This document shows positions 15,141-23,089 of a DNA stretch of 64,000 nt, piece after piece. How positions within the stretch are numbered: the first letter of the stretch is position 1; each line of letters starts with the position of its first letter. Below the pieces are notes generated by a model. It ran no database searches. It saw nothing but the letters and a program-made list of their open reading frames with translations, and was not told the DNA's origin. Source of the DNA: Streptomyces cyanogenus (GTDB lineage Bacteria > Actinomycetota > Actinomycetes > Streptomycetales > Streptomycetaceae). A program made the translations under genes and the position numbers. The stretch spans positions 7,168,001 to 7,232,000 of the forward strand of contig NZ_CP071839.1 of assembly GCF_017526105.1 (NCBI RefSeq), read 5' to 3'.

Positions 15141-15593
15141 ATGAGCCAGGCAGCGCAGCCCGGCGGACCGGCCTCCTCGGGTGGCACGTGGCCGCCACGG
15201 CAGCCCGGGGCCCGGGGCGGTGGCTGGGCGACCGGCGGCGTGACGTTCGCCGGCGTACTGATGCTGTGCGGGGGCGTGCTCTCCGTCCTCCAGGGCATCG
15301 CCGCGGTCGCCGGGGACGACGTCTACTTCCGCCTCGGCGCCTACGTCTACAAGATGAACCTCACCGGCTGGGGCGTGATCCACATCATCCTCGGCGCGCT
15401 GGTCCTGCTGACCGGCATCGGCCTGCTCATGGACATGGCCTGGGCCCGCATCGCCGGTCTGGTCATCGTCGCGCTCAGCCTCGTCGCGCAGTTCCTCTTC
15501 CTGCCGTACCAGCCGGTGTGGTCGTTCGTCATGATGGCGATCGACGTGTTCGTGATCTGGGCCCTGGCGACGCGTCAGGAAGCGGTGGGCTGA
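15141..15593 (+). CDS. Four-helix membrane protein (DUF7144-like)
   Basis: The 150-residue protein starts at 15141 after AAAGGA. A Gly/Pro-rich cytoplasmic head of about 35 residues is followed by four membrane helices (near FAGVLMLCGGVLSVLQ, WGVIHIILGALVLLTGIG, IAGLVIVALSLVAQFLF and FVMMAIDVFVIWAL). Such small membrane proteins are common in Streptomyces and have no assigned role. It is convergent with the MocR gene and overlaps its 3' end by 65 bases. Confidence 0.8.
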   Translation: MSQAAQPGGPASSGGTWPPRQPGARGGGWATGGVTFAGVLMLCGGVLSVLQGIAAVAGDDVYFRLGAYVYKMNLTGWGVIHIILGALVLLTGIGLLMDMAWARIAGLVIVALSLVAQFLFLPYQPVWSFVMMAIDVFVIWALATRQEAVG

Positions 15594-17571
15594 GGCGGAC
15601 GGCGGCCGGCCGGCCCAGCTCGCGCAGGGTCCTGCCGAGCACTGCCACCCCGTCGGCGACCACACCCGGCGGGGTGGCCGCGTAGCCGAGGACCAGACCG
15701 GGAGGGCCGGGCCGCTGCCGGTGCCAGGACAGCGGCTGGCACTTCACGCCCCGGGCGAGCGCCGCCGCGGCGAGCTCGGTGTCGGGTACGTCCCCGGCGT
15801 ACGTCACCGTCAGGTGCAGGCCCGCCGCGGCCCCGTGCACGCGCGCCCCCGGCAGGTGCTCGGCGAGGGCGGCGATCATCGCGTCCCGGCGCCTGCGGTG
15901 GCGTCCGCGCACCAGCCTCAGATGCCGCTCCAGTTCCCCGGACTCCATCAGCCGGGCCAGCACCAGCTGCGGCAGCACCGCGTTGCCGAGGTCGTTGAAG
16001 CGCTTGGCGTCGACCAGCGCGGCCCGGTGGCGGGCCGGTGCCACCAGCCAGCCGATCCGCAGCGCCGGCGCGAGCAGCTTCGACACGCTGCCCATGTAGC
16101 AGACCCGGTCGGCCAGCAGGGCGCGCAGCGCGGGGACCGGCGGCCGGTCGTAGCGGTGCTCGGCGTCGTAGTCGTCCTCCAGGATCAGCCCGCCGCCGCG
16201 CGCCCACTCCAGCAGCTCACGCCGGCGCTCGCCGCTGGTCACCACGCCGGTGGGGAACTGGTGGGCGGGCGTGAGCAGGACGGCCCTGGCCCCGGTCGCC
16301 CGCAGCGCGTCGACCCGTACGCCCTCCGCGTCGACCGGCACCGGCGGTGTGGCCAGGCCCCCGTGCCCCAGGTGCTGCCGGGCCCCCAGCGAGCCGGGAT
16401 CCTCCACCGCGACCGCGTCGACGCCGTCCGCGCGCAGCACCGGGTGCAGCAGCGTCAGCGCCTGGGCGGTGCCGGCGACGATCAGCACCGCGTCCGGCTC
16501 CACGCGTACGCCCCGCACCCGCGCGAGCCAGCCGGCGACCGCCCGCCGCAGCCGGGGCGCTCCGCGCGGGTCGCCGTAGCCGAGCTGGTCGGCGGACAGC
16601 TCGGCCAGCACGGCCCGCTCGGCCCGCAGCCACGCCGCCCGCGGGAAGGTGGTGAGGTCGGGCCGGCCGGGCGTGAAGTCGACGTCCGCCGGGGCGGCCC
16701 GCAGCACGTCGAACACCTCGGCCCCGGGCACACCCCCGGACCCCGCCCCGCCGTCCTGCCGAACCCACGGCCCGTCGGCCCGGCCACCCCGCCCGGCGCA
16801 CGCCCCGTCCACCGTCCCGCCGTCGCGCCCGGTGCACGCCCCATCCGGTTCGCCACCGCGCCCATGGGCGTACGGCTCTGCGTCCCGCCCGGTGCACGCC
16901 CCCTCCGGTTCGCCACCGCGCCGCCCCGAGTGCGGCCTGTCGGGGCGGCTGCCGTTTGGTCCGTGGGACTGGCCGCTGCCTGGATGGCTGTCGGTCCCAG
17001 TAGGCCTGGCGCACGCCGCGTCCGGGCCGTCACCGTGCCCTCGGGCGTACGGCTCTGCGTCCGGCCCGGTGCACGCCCCCTCCGGTTCGCCACCGCGCCG
17101 CCCGGCGCACGCCTCCCCGGCCCCGCACCCGCGCTCACAGCTCGACAGCCCGGCCAGGTCACCGGCGTCAGCCGCGCCGCCGGCAGCGCCGATCCCCCCG
17201 TGGACGCCCTCCTCACCGGCACCCGGCGAGTCGCCCCCGCCGCCGGAACTCGTCGGCGGCGCAGAGGCGAAGGGCGTGGCCAGCACCACCGTGCCGCCGC
17301 GGCGGCGGCCTGCCACCTGGCCGTCCTCGGCGAGGCGGCGGTAGGCCTCGGTCACCACTCCCCGGGAGACGCGCAGCTCCGCGGCGAGGACGCGGGTCGG
17401 CGGCAGCCTGCTGCCCACCGCCAGCCGGCCGTCGGCCATCGCCTCCCGCAGCCGCCCGGTCAGCCACTCCGCCTTGCCGCCGGCGGGCACGTCGGCGACC
17501 GCCAGCTGCAGGAAGTCGGAGCCCCGCGCCGGCACCTCCGCCGTGTCCCGCCCCTCGTCCACCCTGCTCAT
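15529..17571 (-). CDS. MocR-type GntR/aminotransferase regulator with an expanded repeat linker
   Basis: At 680 residues this is far longer than the usual 450-500. Residues about 20-100 are the GntR winged helix (GSRLPPTRVLAAELRVSRG, VVTEAYRRLAEDG). Residues about 310-660 are the fold-type I aminotransferase part with EDDYDAEHRYDR and GSVSKLLAPALRIG, whose Lys should bind PLP. Between them lies a linker of about 190 Gly/Arg/Pro/Cys-rich residues built of 20-residue repeats (GGEPEGACTGRDAEPYA). MocR proteins use PLP or an amino compound as a signal. It starts 15 bases after the B3/B4 gene ends, so the two form an operon. Its 3' end overlaps the convergent membrane gene by 65 bases. Confidence 0.85.
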   Translation of the reverse strand: MSRVDEGRDTAEVPARGSDFLQLAVADVPAGGKAEWLTGRLREAMADGRLAVGSRLPPTRVLAAELRVSRGVVTEAYRRLAEDGQVAGRRRGGTVVLATPFASAPPTSSGGGGDSPGAGEEGVHGGIGAAGGAADAGDLAGLSSCERGCGAGEACAGRRGGEPEGACTGPDAEPYARGHGDGPDAACARPTGTDSHPGSGQSHGPNGSRPDRPHSGRRGGEPEGACTGRDAEPYAHGRGGEPDGACTGRDGGTVDGACAGRGGRADGPWVRQDGGAGSGGVPGAEVFDVLRAAPADVDFTPGRPDLTTFPRAAWLRAERAVLAELSADQLGYGDPRGAPRLRRAVAGWLARVRGVRVEPDAVLIVAGTAQALTLLHPVLRADGVDAVAVEDPGSLGARQHLGHGGLATPPVPVDAEGVRVDALRATGARAVLLTPAHQFPTGVVTSGERRRELLEWARGGGLILEDDYDAEHRYDRPPVPALRALLADRVCYMGSVSKLLAPALRIGWLVAPARHRAALVDAKRFNDLGNAVLPQLVLARLMESGELERHLRLVRGRHRRRRDAMIAALAEHLPGARVHGAAAGLHLTVTYAGDVPDTELAAAALARGVKCQPLSWHRQRPGPPGLVLGYAATPPGVVADGVAVLGRTLRELGRPAAVRLSPPLPDASPGPRSRTRRSPS
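16827..17100. repeat. 60-base tandem repeat array encoding the MocR linker
   Basis: A 36-base block starting GCCCGGTGCACGCCCC is found at 16827-16862, 16887-16922 and 17064-17099. The first two are exactly 60 bases apart. A degenerate copy starts near 17004, again 60 bases before the last. Flanking GGGCGTACGGCTCTGCGTC also recurs (near 16866 and 17043). The period of 60 keeps the reading frame and adds 20 residues per copy, so copy number can change without breaking the gene. Confidence 0.8.
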
Positions 17572-17586
17572 GCTGTCACGCTCAGC

Positions 17587-18294
17587 TCAGTGCCCGAAGG
17601 CGAACTCCGGCGCGGCCGGGGTGAGGACGGCCGCCGCCGTGGGGACCGCCCAGTGCGCCGCCACCTCCTCCTCGACCGTCTTGAGCACCTCGGCCACGAC
17701 GTCCGCGCCGCCGTCGTGCATCGCCTCCGCCACCACCAGCACCCGGCCGGTGTGCGCGCCGACCGCCGAGTGCCCGCTCTGCCGGTGGGTCCAGCGGCGG
17801 GCGTGCGCCCGCCCCGCGGAGTCGACGAAGGTCACCTCGCCGGGCGCGGGATGTTCGAGCGCACCGCCGAACGCCGTGTACGTCTCGTCCCCGCGGGCCG
17901 GTCGCACCTCCAGCAGCGGCCCGGCGATCCGGTCGGCGTCGAGGACCGCCACCGGAACCGCGTACGCCACCGAGATCGCGTTGCACAGGTCCACCAGCGG
18001 ATGGATGGCCGGCAGCGCACCCTCCTTGCGCAGCCGGCGCAGCAGCGACTCCGAGGCGGACCGGTACTGCGTCGGCTTCAGCCCCATCCGGGAGAAGGCC
18101 CGCCGCCAGGCCAGCACCTCGGGGAACTCACCCTCGGTGGCCCCCGCCAGCCGCGCCACGGCCCGCCCGGTGTAGACGGCGGCGCGCGGCCGGGTGTCCG
18201 CACAGGCGTCGACGCCGGCGGCGTGGAGGACGCCGGCGGACAGTTCGGGGAACGCGGCCCGCACCGCGTCCGCATGCCGGAACAGCACGGTCAC
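17587..18294 (-). CDS. B3/B4 (tRNA-binding-domain-like) protein
   Basis: The 235-residue protein is a stand-alone B3/B4 domain, the fold found in the beta subunit of phenylalanyl-tRNA synthetase. WRRAFSRMGLKPTQYRSASESLLRRL, the hydrophobic DLCNAISVAYAVPVAVLD and the late HRQSGHSAVGAHTGRVLVV agree with that family. Stand-alone copies are thought to bind or edit mis-charged aminoacyl groups, but this is unproven. The GTG at 18294 follows GGGGGTGG. It is followed after 15 bases by the MocR gene, a frequent pairing of regulator and regulated gene, so MocR may control it. Confidence 0.8.
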   Translation of the reverse strand: MTVLFRHADAVRAAFPELSAGVLHAAGVDACADTRPRAAVYTGRAVARLAGATEGEFPEVLAWRRAFSRMGLKPTQYRSASESLLRRLRKEGALPAIHPLVDLCNAISVAYAVPVAVLDADRIAGPLLEVRPARGDETYTAFGGALEHPAPGEVTFVDSAGRAHARRWTHRQSGHSAVGAHTGRVLVVAEAMHDGGADVVAEVLKTVEEEVAAHWAVPTAAAVLTPAAPEFAFGH

Positions 18295-18570
18295 GCCACC
18301 CCCGCTCGGGCAGCCGGGTCGGACGACACGCTCAACAGGACCTCCTCGGTGATCGGAAACACCACCCTGCCCGGCGCTTGGCCCGGCAGCCAGGGCCAAA
18401 CACGGCACGGCGAACGGGTCCATAACTCCGCGGCCGGCGCCCCTGCCCACGGGCCCCGGCGGACCGCGTGACATCATCGGCCGGGTCCGGGACCACAGCC
18501 GTACGCGCCGAGGCGAGGCCCACCCGCCGCGGCGAGCCGTACCAGGAGCACGAGAAGTACGAGACGCACC

Positions 18571-19413
18571 ATGAACCCTGCTCTGCTGGACGACTTCTCC
18601 CTGGAGATGACCGGCAAGGACGTCCCCGGTCTGGAGGCGGCGCACGACAGCATCCCGCCGGGCACCCGGATCAACATCACCTTCCTGGCCGGCGAGGACA
18701 CCGGGACCCGGCTGGCGGCCGCCCGCGCGGTCAAACGGCTCGGTTTCGTCCCCGTACCGCACATCTCCGCGCGCCGCCTGCCCTCCCGGCCCGCGCTGGA
18801 GGAGTTCCTCGCCGGGCTCGCGGCCGACGGCACCGCCGAGAACGTGTTCGTGGTCGGCGGCGACCCCGCCCGGCCCGAGGGCCCCTACGCGGACGCGCTC
18901 GCCGTCCTGCGCACCGGGCTGCTCCAGCACCACGGCGTCCGGCACGTCGGCATCACCGGCTACCCCGAGGGCCACCCCGGCATAGCCGACCGGACCCTGT
19001 GGTCGGCGCTCACCCAGAAGGCGGCGGCCATCGGGGCCGACCGGCTCACCGGGGACGTCATCACCCAGTTCGGCTTCGACGTCGACCCGGTCCTCGGCTG
19101 GCTGGAGGACCTCCGCGCGCGGGGCGTCCACCTGCCCGTCCGCATCGGCGTCCCCGGACCGGCGGGAGTGCGCCGGCTGCTCGGCTACGCCACCCGGTTC
19201 GGCGTCGGCACCAGCGCCTCCGTCGCCCGCAAGTACGGCTTCTCGCTCACCAACCTGATGGGCACGGCAGGACCGGACCGCTTCCTGCACACGCTGGCCG
19301 ACCGGTACGACCCCGCCCGGCACGGCGCGGTGAAGGTGCACTTCTACACCTTCGGGGGACTGCGGGCCACCGCCGAGTGGATCACCCGGTTCCGGCAGCC
19401 GCACCTCTGCTGA
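18571..19413 (+). CDS. Methylenetetrahydrofolate-reductase-like protein
   Basis: The 280-residue protein has the MetF TIM-barrel pattern: an early acidic PGLEAAHDSIPPGTRIN, VPVPHISARRL, ENVFVVGGDPARPEGPY, HVGITGYPEGHP, and DVITQFGFDVD near residue 170. In MetF these place FAD and folate. It is slightly shorter than canonical MetF (about 300) and lacks the typical N-terminal FE.FPP motif, so a variant substrate role, for example with demethylases, is possible. It stands alone, divergent from the B3/B4 gene. Confidence 0.75.
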   Translation: MNPALLDDFSLEMTGKDVPGLEAAHDSIPPGTRINITFLAGEDTGTRLAAARAVKRLGFVPVPHISARRLPSRPALEEFLAGLAADGTAENVFVVGGDPARPEGPYADALAVLRTGLLQHHGVRHVGITGYPEGHPGIADRTLWSALTQKAAAIGADRLTGDVITQFGFDVDPVLGWLEDLRARGVHLPVRIGVPGPAGVRRLLGYATRFGVGTSASVARKYGFSLTNLMGTAGPDRFLHTLADRYDPARHGAVKVHFYTFGGLRATAEWITRFRQPHLC

Positions 19414-19496
19414 GACCTGGCCAGGGCCACGTACGTGTCGGATTCCCGCCAGACCCGCGGGGCGCGGTCACCGATGCTGGAGGCATGCAGACAGGG

Positions 19497-20963
19497 ATGC
19501 ACCTCGACCGGGAGCACTGCGTGCGCGCCGTGCACTCCAAGGACGCACGGTTCGACGGATGGTTCTTCACGGCCGTCCTGACCACCCGGATCTACTGCCG
19601 GCCGAGCTGCCCGGTCGTACCGCCCAAGCCGGAGAACATGACGTTCCACCCGAGCGCCGCCGCCTGCCAGCAGGCCGGCTTCCGGGCCTGCAAGCGCTGC
19701 CGGCCCGACACCAGCCCCGGCTCCCCGGAGTGGAACCGGCGCGCCGACCTGGTGGCCCGGGCCATGCGGCTGATCGCCGACGGGGTCGTGGACCGTGAGG
19801 GCGTGCCCGGACTCGCCGCCCGGCTCGGTTACAGCACCCGGCAGGTGGAGCGGCAGCTGCTCGCCGAGCTGGGCGCCGGCCCCCTCGCGCTCGCCCGCGC
19901 CCAGCGCGCCCAGACCGCGCGGCTGCTCGTCGAGACCAGCACGCTGCCCATGGCGGAGATCGCCTTCGCGGCCGGCTTCTCCTCGATCCGCTCCTTCAAC
20001 GACACCGTCCGCGAGGTCTTCGCCCTCTCCCCGAGCGAGCTGCGCGCCCGCGCCCCGAGGAGCGGTCCGGGCACCCCCGGCGTGCTCACCCTGCGGCTGC
20101 CGTTCCGCGCCCCGCTGCACCCGTCCAACCTCTTCGGCCACCTCGCCGCCACCGCCGTACCCGGTGTCGAGGAGTGGCGGGACGGCGCCTACCGCCGCAC
20201 GCTCCGCCTGCCGTACGGCCACGGGATCGTCGCCCTCGCCCCCCGCCCCGACCACATCGCCTGCCGCCTCACCCTGAGCGACCTGCGCGACCTGACCGTG
20301 GCCATCACCCGCTGCCGCCGCCTGCTCGACCTGGACGCCGACCCGGTCGCCGTCGACGAGCGGCTGCGCACCGATCCACTGCTCGCCCCGCTGGTCGACC
20401 GGGCTCCCGGGCGCCGGGTGCCGCGTACGGTCGACGAGGCCGAGTTCGCCGTGCGGGCCGTGCTCGGGCAGCAGGTGTCCACGGCCGCCGCCCGCACCCA
20501 CGCGGCCCGTCTGGTCACCGCGCACGGCAAACCCCTGGACGACCCCGAAGGCGGCCTCACCCACCTCTTCCCGGAGCCGGAGGCGCTGGCCGCCGTCGAC
20601 CCCGGGACCCTGGCGATGCCCCGCACCCGGCGTACCACCTTCACCACCCTCGTCCGGCAGCTCGCCGACGGCGAACTCCACCTGGGCGTGGAGGCCGACT
20701 GGGCCGAGGCGCGGGCCCGGCTGCTCGCGCTGCCCGGCTTCGGGCCCTGGACGGTGGACGTCATCGCCATGCGCGCCCTGGGCGACCCCGACGCCTTCCT
20801 CCCCACCGACCTCGGCATCCGGCGCGCCGCGAAGGAACTCGGCCTGCCGTCCACCCCGGCCGCGCTGACCGCCCGCGCGGCCGGCTGGCGGCCCTGGCGG
20901 GCGTACGCGGTGCAGTACCTGTGGGCGACCGACGACCACCCGATCAACTTCCTGCCCGCGTAA
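19497..20963 (+). CDS. alkA: Ada-AlkA fusion: methyl-responsive regulator and 3-methyladenine glycosylase
   Basis: The protein is 488 residues from ATG 19497, chosen because the Ada-type start HCVRAVHSKDARFDGWF follows at once; ATG 19485 is an alternative. Three parts are visible. The Ada zinc domain has Cys34, Cys38, Cys65 and Cys68 (TTRIYCRPSCPVVPP, FRACKRCRPD); one Cys takes methyl groups from phosphotriesters. An AraC helix-turn-helix lies at about 85-180 (STRQVERQLLAELG, AFAAGFSSIRSFND). The C-terminal AlkA glycosylase has VLGQQVSTAAARTHA, helix-hairpin-helix LPGFGPWTVDVIAMRALG and catalytic Asp in PTDLG. It therefore senses methylation, likely activates transcription, and excises 3-methyladenine. 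The separate methyltransferase gene follows 58 bases later. Confidence 0.93.
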   Translation: MHLDREHCVRAVHSKDARFDGWFFTAVLTTRIYCRPSCPVVPPKPENMTFHPSAAACQQAGFRACKRCRPDTSPGSPEWNRRADLVARAMRLIADGVVDREGVPGLAARLGYSTRQVERQLLAELGAGPLALARAQRAQTARLLVETSTLPMAEIAFAAGFSSIRSFNDTVREVFALSPSELRARAPRSGPGTPGVLTLRLPFRAPLHPSNLFGHLAATAVPGVEEWRDGAYRRTLRLPYGHGIVALAPRPDHIACRLTLSDLRDLTVAITRCRRLLDLDADPVAVDERLRTDPLLAPLVDRAPGRRVPRTVDEAEFAVRAVLGQQVSTAAARTHAARLVTAHGKPLDDPEGGLTHLFPEPEALAAVDPGTLAMPRTRRTTFTTLVRQLADGELHLGVEADWAEARARLLALPGFGPWTVDVIAMRALGDPDAFLPTDLGIRRAAKELGLPSTPAALTARAAGWRPWRAYAVQYLWATDDHPINFLPA

Positions 20964-21021
20964 GGGCCTCCGCAGGAACCTCCGCAACGGCTCCGCAAGG
21001 ACTTTCGTAAGGATCTCCGCC
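20964..21021 (+). repeat. Short repeats in the ogt leader
   Basis: Between the two repair genes CTCCGC recurs four times (near 20970, 20982, 20991 and 21014), with variants of AAGGAnnnCTCCGC. The last unit supplies the ribosome binding site AAGGA for the next gene. Slippage duplication is the simplest cause. Confidence 0.5.
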
Positions 21022-21504
21022 ATGAAGCAGCACACCGTCATCGACAGCCCCTACGGCCCCCTCACACTCGTCGCCGACGACGGCGTGCTGTGCGGCCTCT
21101 ACATGACCGACCAGCGCCACCGCCCGCCGGAGGAGACCTTCGGCACCCCCGACGACACGCCCTTCGCCGAGGCCGCGGAGCAGCTTGCGGCCTACTTCGC
21201 GGGCGAGTTGACGGAGTTCACCGTCGAACTGCGCCTGAACGGCACCCCGTTCCAGCGCCGCGTCTGGGACCAGCTGACCCGTATCCCGTACGGCGAGACC
21301 CGCTCCTACGGCCGGCTCGCCGACGCCCTCGGCAACCCCAGGGCGTCCCGCGCGGTCGGCCTCGCCAACGGCCGCAACCCGATCGGCATCATCGTGCCCT
21401 GTCACCGCGTCGTCGGCGCGGGCGGCGACCTCACCGGCTACGGCGGCGGCCTGGAGCGCAAACGCCGCCTGCTGGACTTCGAACGCGGCACGCCCCTCTT
21501 CTGA
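21022..21504 (+). CDS. ogt: Methylated-DNA--protein-cysteine S-methyltransferase
   Basis: The 160-residue protein has the suicidal alkyltransferase signature: FQRRVWDQLTRIPYGETRSYG, then RASRAVGLANGRNPIGIIVPCHRVVG with the acceptor Cys in PCHRV, then LTGYGGGLERKRRLLDFE. It removes O6-methyl groups from guanine and is used once. Together with the upstream Ada-AlkA fusion it rebuilds the full Ada/Ogt/AlkA set in one operon, which the Ada part may induce. AAGGA lies 10 bases before the ATG. Confidence 0.95.
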   Translation: MKQHTVIDSPYGPLTLVADDGVLCGLYMTDQRHRPPEETFGTPDDTPFAEAAEQLAAYFAGELTEFTVELRLNGTPFQRRVWDQLTRIPYGETRSYGRLADALGNPRASRAVGLANGRNPIGIIVPCHRVVGAGGDLTGYGGGLERKRRLLDFERGTPLF

Positions 21505-21519
21505 CCGGCCCCGCGCCCG

Positions 21520-22257
21520 CTACCCGGCACCCTCCGCGCCCAGCCGGTGCAGCAGCGCGGGCAGCGCGGTGCCGATGGGCTCCCGCACGACCTCGTCGGC
21601 GATCTCGTCGTACGGTGTCGGCTCGGCGTTGACGATGACGATCCGGGCGCCGTGGTCGGCGGCGACGCCGACGAGGCCGGCGGCGGGCTGCACCTGGAGG
21701 CTGCTGCCGACGGCGATGAACACCTGGCAGGCCTTGGTGACGGCCACGGCCTCGCCGAGGACCACCGGATCCAGCCGCTCGCCGAACATCACCGTCGCCG
21801 ACTTCAGGATCCCCCCGCACGCCAGGCACGCCGGGTCCTCCTCGCCCTGCTCCACCCGGGCGAGCGCCTCGTCCATCGGCCCCCGCGCCCCGCACCCGGT
21901 GCACACCACGCTGCGCGCGCTGCCGTGCAGTTCGAGCACCTTGCGGGCGGGCATCCCGGCGAGCTGGTGCAGCCCGTCCACGTTCTGCGTGATGACCCGC
22001 ACCGGGACGCCGGACCGCTCCAGGTCGGCGACGGCCCGGTGCGCCGCGTTCGGCTCGGCCCGGAGCGTGCGGTTCTTCCGCCGCATCTGCCAGGACCGCC
22101 GCCGGATCTCCGGATCGCTCATGTAGTACTCGTACGTCACGAGCTTCTCGGCCTCGGGATCCCGGCGCCACAGCCCGTTCGGCCCGCGGTAGTCCGGAAT
22201 CCCGGAGTCGGTGGAGATACCGGCCCCGCTCAGCAGGGCGACGAGAGGCTTGGCCAT
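21520..22257 (-). CDS. Sir2 family NAD-dependent protein deacylase
   Basis: The 245-residue protein has the sirtuin core: ALLSGAGISTDSGIPDYRG, TQNVDGLHQLAG, catalytic His in VLELHGSARSVVC, zinc cysteines in CTGCGARG and CLACGG, and VAVGSSLQVQPAA. Sirtuins remove acyl groups from lysines with NAD and release O-acetyl-ADP-ribose. It is the class usually annotated CobB/NpdA. The ATG at 22257 has only a weak binding site. It lies downstream of NUDIX and ADP-ribosylglycohydrolase genes on the same strand, consistent with shared ADP-ribose chemistry, though a 309-base gap separates them. Confidence 0.93.
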   Translation of the reverse strand: MAKPLVALLSGAGISTDSGIPDYRGPNGLWRRDPEAEKLVTYEYYMSDPEIRRRSWQMRRKNRTLRAEPNAAHRAVADLERSGVPVRVITQNVDGLHQLAGMPARKVLELHGSARSVVCTGCGARGPMDEALARVEQGEEDPACLACGGILKSATVMFGERLDPVVLGEAVAVTKACQVFIAVGSSLQVQPAAGLVGVAADHGARIVIVNAEPTPYDEIADEVVREPIGTALPALLHRLGAEGAG

Positions 22258-22363
22258 GTCACCGAGGGTAGGGCGGGCCACGGGGCCGCCGCGAGCGGAT
22301 AAGCGCGGGGGCGGGTTCTGCGGGACGGCCCCGGAGCCCGGCCCCCGGTGCCGGCGTCCCCGC

Positions 22364-22569
22364 CTGGCCAAGGTGACCGTCTCGCTCGATGCCCAGCTCG
22401 TCGTGGAGGTCATGGTGCTTGCGGGTGTGGGAGATCCGCGGGACGCCGTCGAACTGGGCGTCCGGGACCGCATCGAGCGCCGGCACCGCACCGAGGCACG
22501 GATCACCGCCGGGACGACGCCCTGCGCGAGGTGGACGCCGGGCTGCGCGACCCCGGGGCCGAGCGGTCA
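22364..22569 (+). pseudogene. Decayed ribbon-helix-helix antitoxin gene
   Basis: From 22364 the frame reads LAKVTVSLDAQLVVEVMVLAG, then VGDPRDAVELGVRDRIERRHRTEAR. This is the conserved N-terminal part of a Streptomyces VapB-like antitoxin family that normally begins MAKVTVSLDA. The ATG has become CTG. Near 22505-22512 the family sequence moves to another frame ([19 protein letters not shown]), so a frameshift has occurred. The remnant runs into the 3' end of the NUDIX gene. No toxin gene is beside it. A GTG at 22373 could still start a short product. Confidence 0.6.
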
Positions 22570-23061
22570 GGCCACCCGGTGGCCGTTCTCCAGTTCCGCC
22601 GTGCCCGAGTCCGCCGCGAGGACGTCCAGGGCGGTCAGCACCCGCAGGCCCAGCGCACCGGGCAGATGCGCGGTCAGCTCCTCACGGGCGACCAGGCGCC
22701 AGGACAGCAGCTCCTCCTCCTGCAGGCGGATCGCCTTCAGGTCGGTCTCGGTGAGGACACCGCCGTCGTACAGGTACGCCACCAGCGGCGGCCGGCCCGT
22801 GCCGTGCACCCAGTCCACGGCCAGCAGCCGGCCGAGTTCCCGGTCGAGCCCGATCTCCTCCAGCGTCTCCCGGCGGGCGCCCTGGCGCGGTGTCTCCCCG
22901 TCGTCGGACTCGATCGTCCCGCCCGGTAGCGCCCAGCCCTCACGGTAGTTCGGCTCGACGAGCAGCACCCGTCCCTCGGCGTCCCGGAAGAGCGCGGCGG
23001 CGGCGGCGAGGACACGGGGCAGGCTCGCGATGTACGCGGCGAAGTCAGGCGTCGTGGTCAT
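22567..23061 (-). CDS. NUDIX hydrolase
   Basis: The 164-residue protein has the NUDIX box [19 protein letters not shown] followed by TLEEIGL, with a two-residue insertion (DD) before the first conserved Glu. Upstream [29 protein letters not shown] is the usual first strand pair. It should cleave a nucleoside diphosphate linked to another moiety; ADP-ribose is a fair guess given the neighbours, but the family is broad. The ATG at 23061 has no clear Shine-Dalgarno. The ADP-ribosylglycohydrolase gene ends 28 bases upstream, so they are probably co-transcribed. Confidence 0.88.
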   Translation of the reverse strand: MTTTPDFAAYIASLPRVLAAAAALFRDAEGRVLLVEPNYREGWALPGGTIESDDGETPRQGARRETLEEIGLDRELGRLLAVDWVHGTGRPPLVAYLYDGGVLTETDLKAIRLQEEELLSWRLVAREELTAHLPGALGLRVLTALDVLAADSGTAELENGHRVA

Positions 23062-23089
23062 TGAGGAAGGGTATCCAGCCACCCGGCCG

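Noticed and set aside
16827-17100. A CRISPR array suggested by 36-base repeats
   Set aside because: Repeats have a 60-base period without unique spacers, sit inside a gene in frame, and no cas genes are present.
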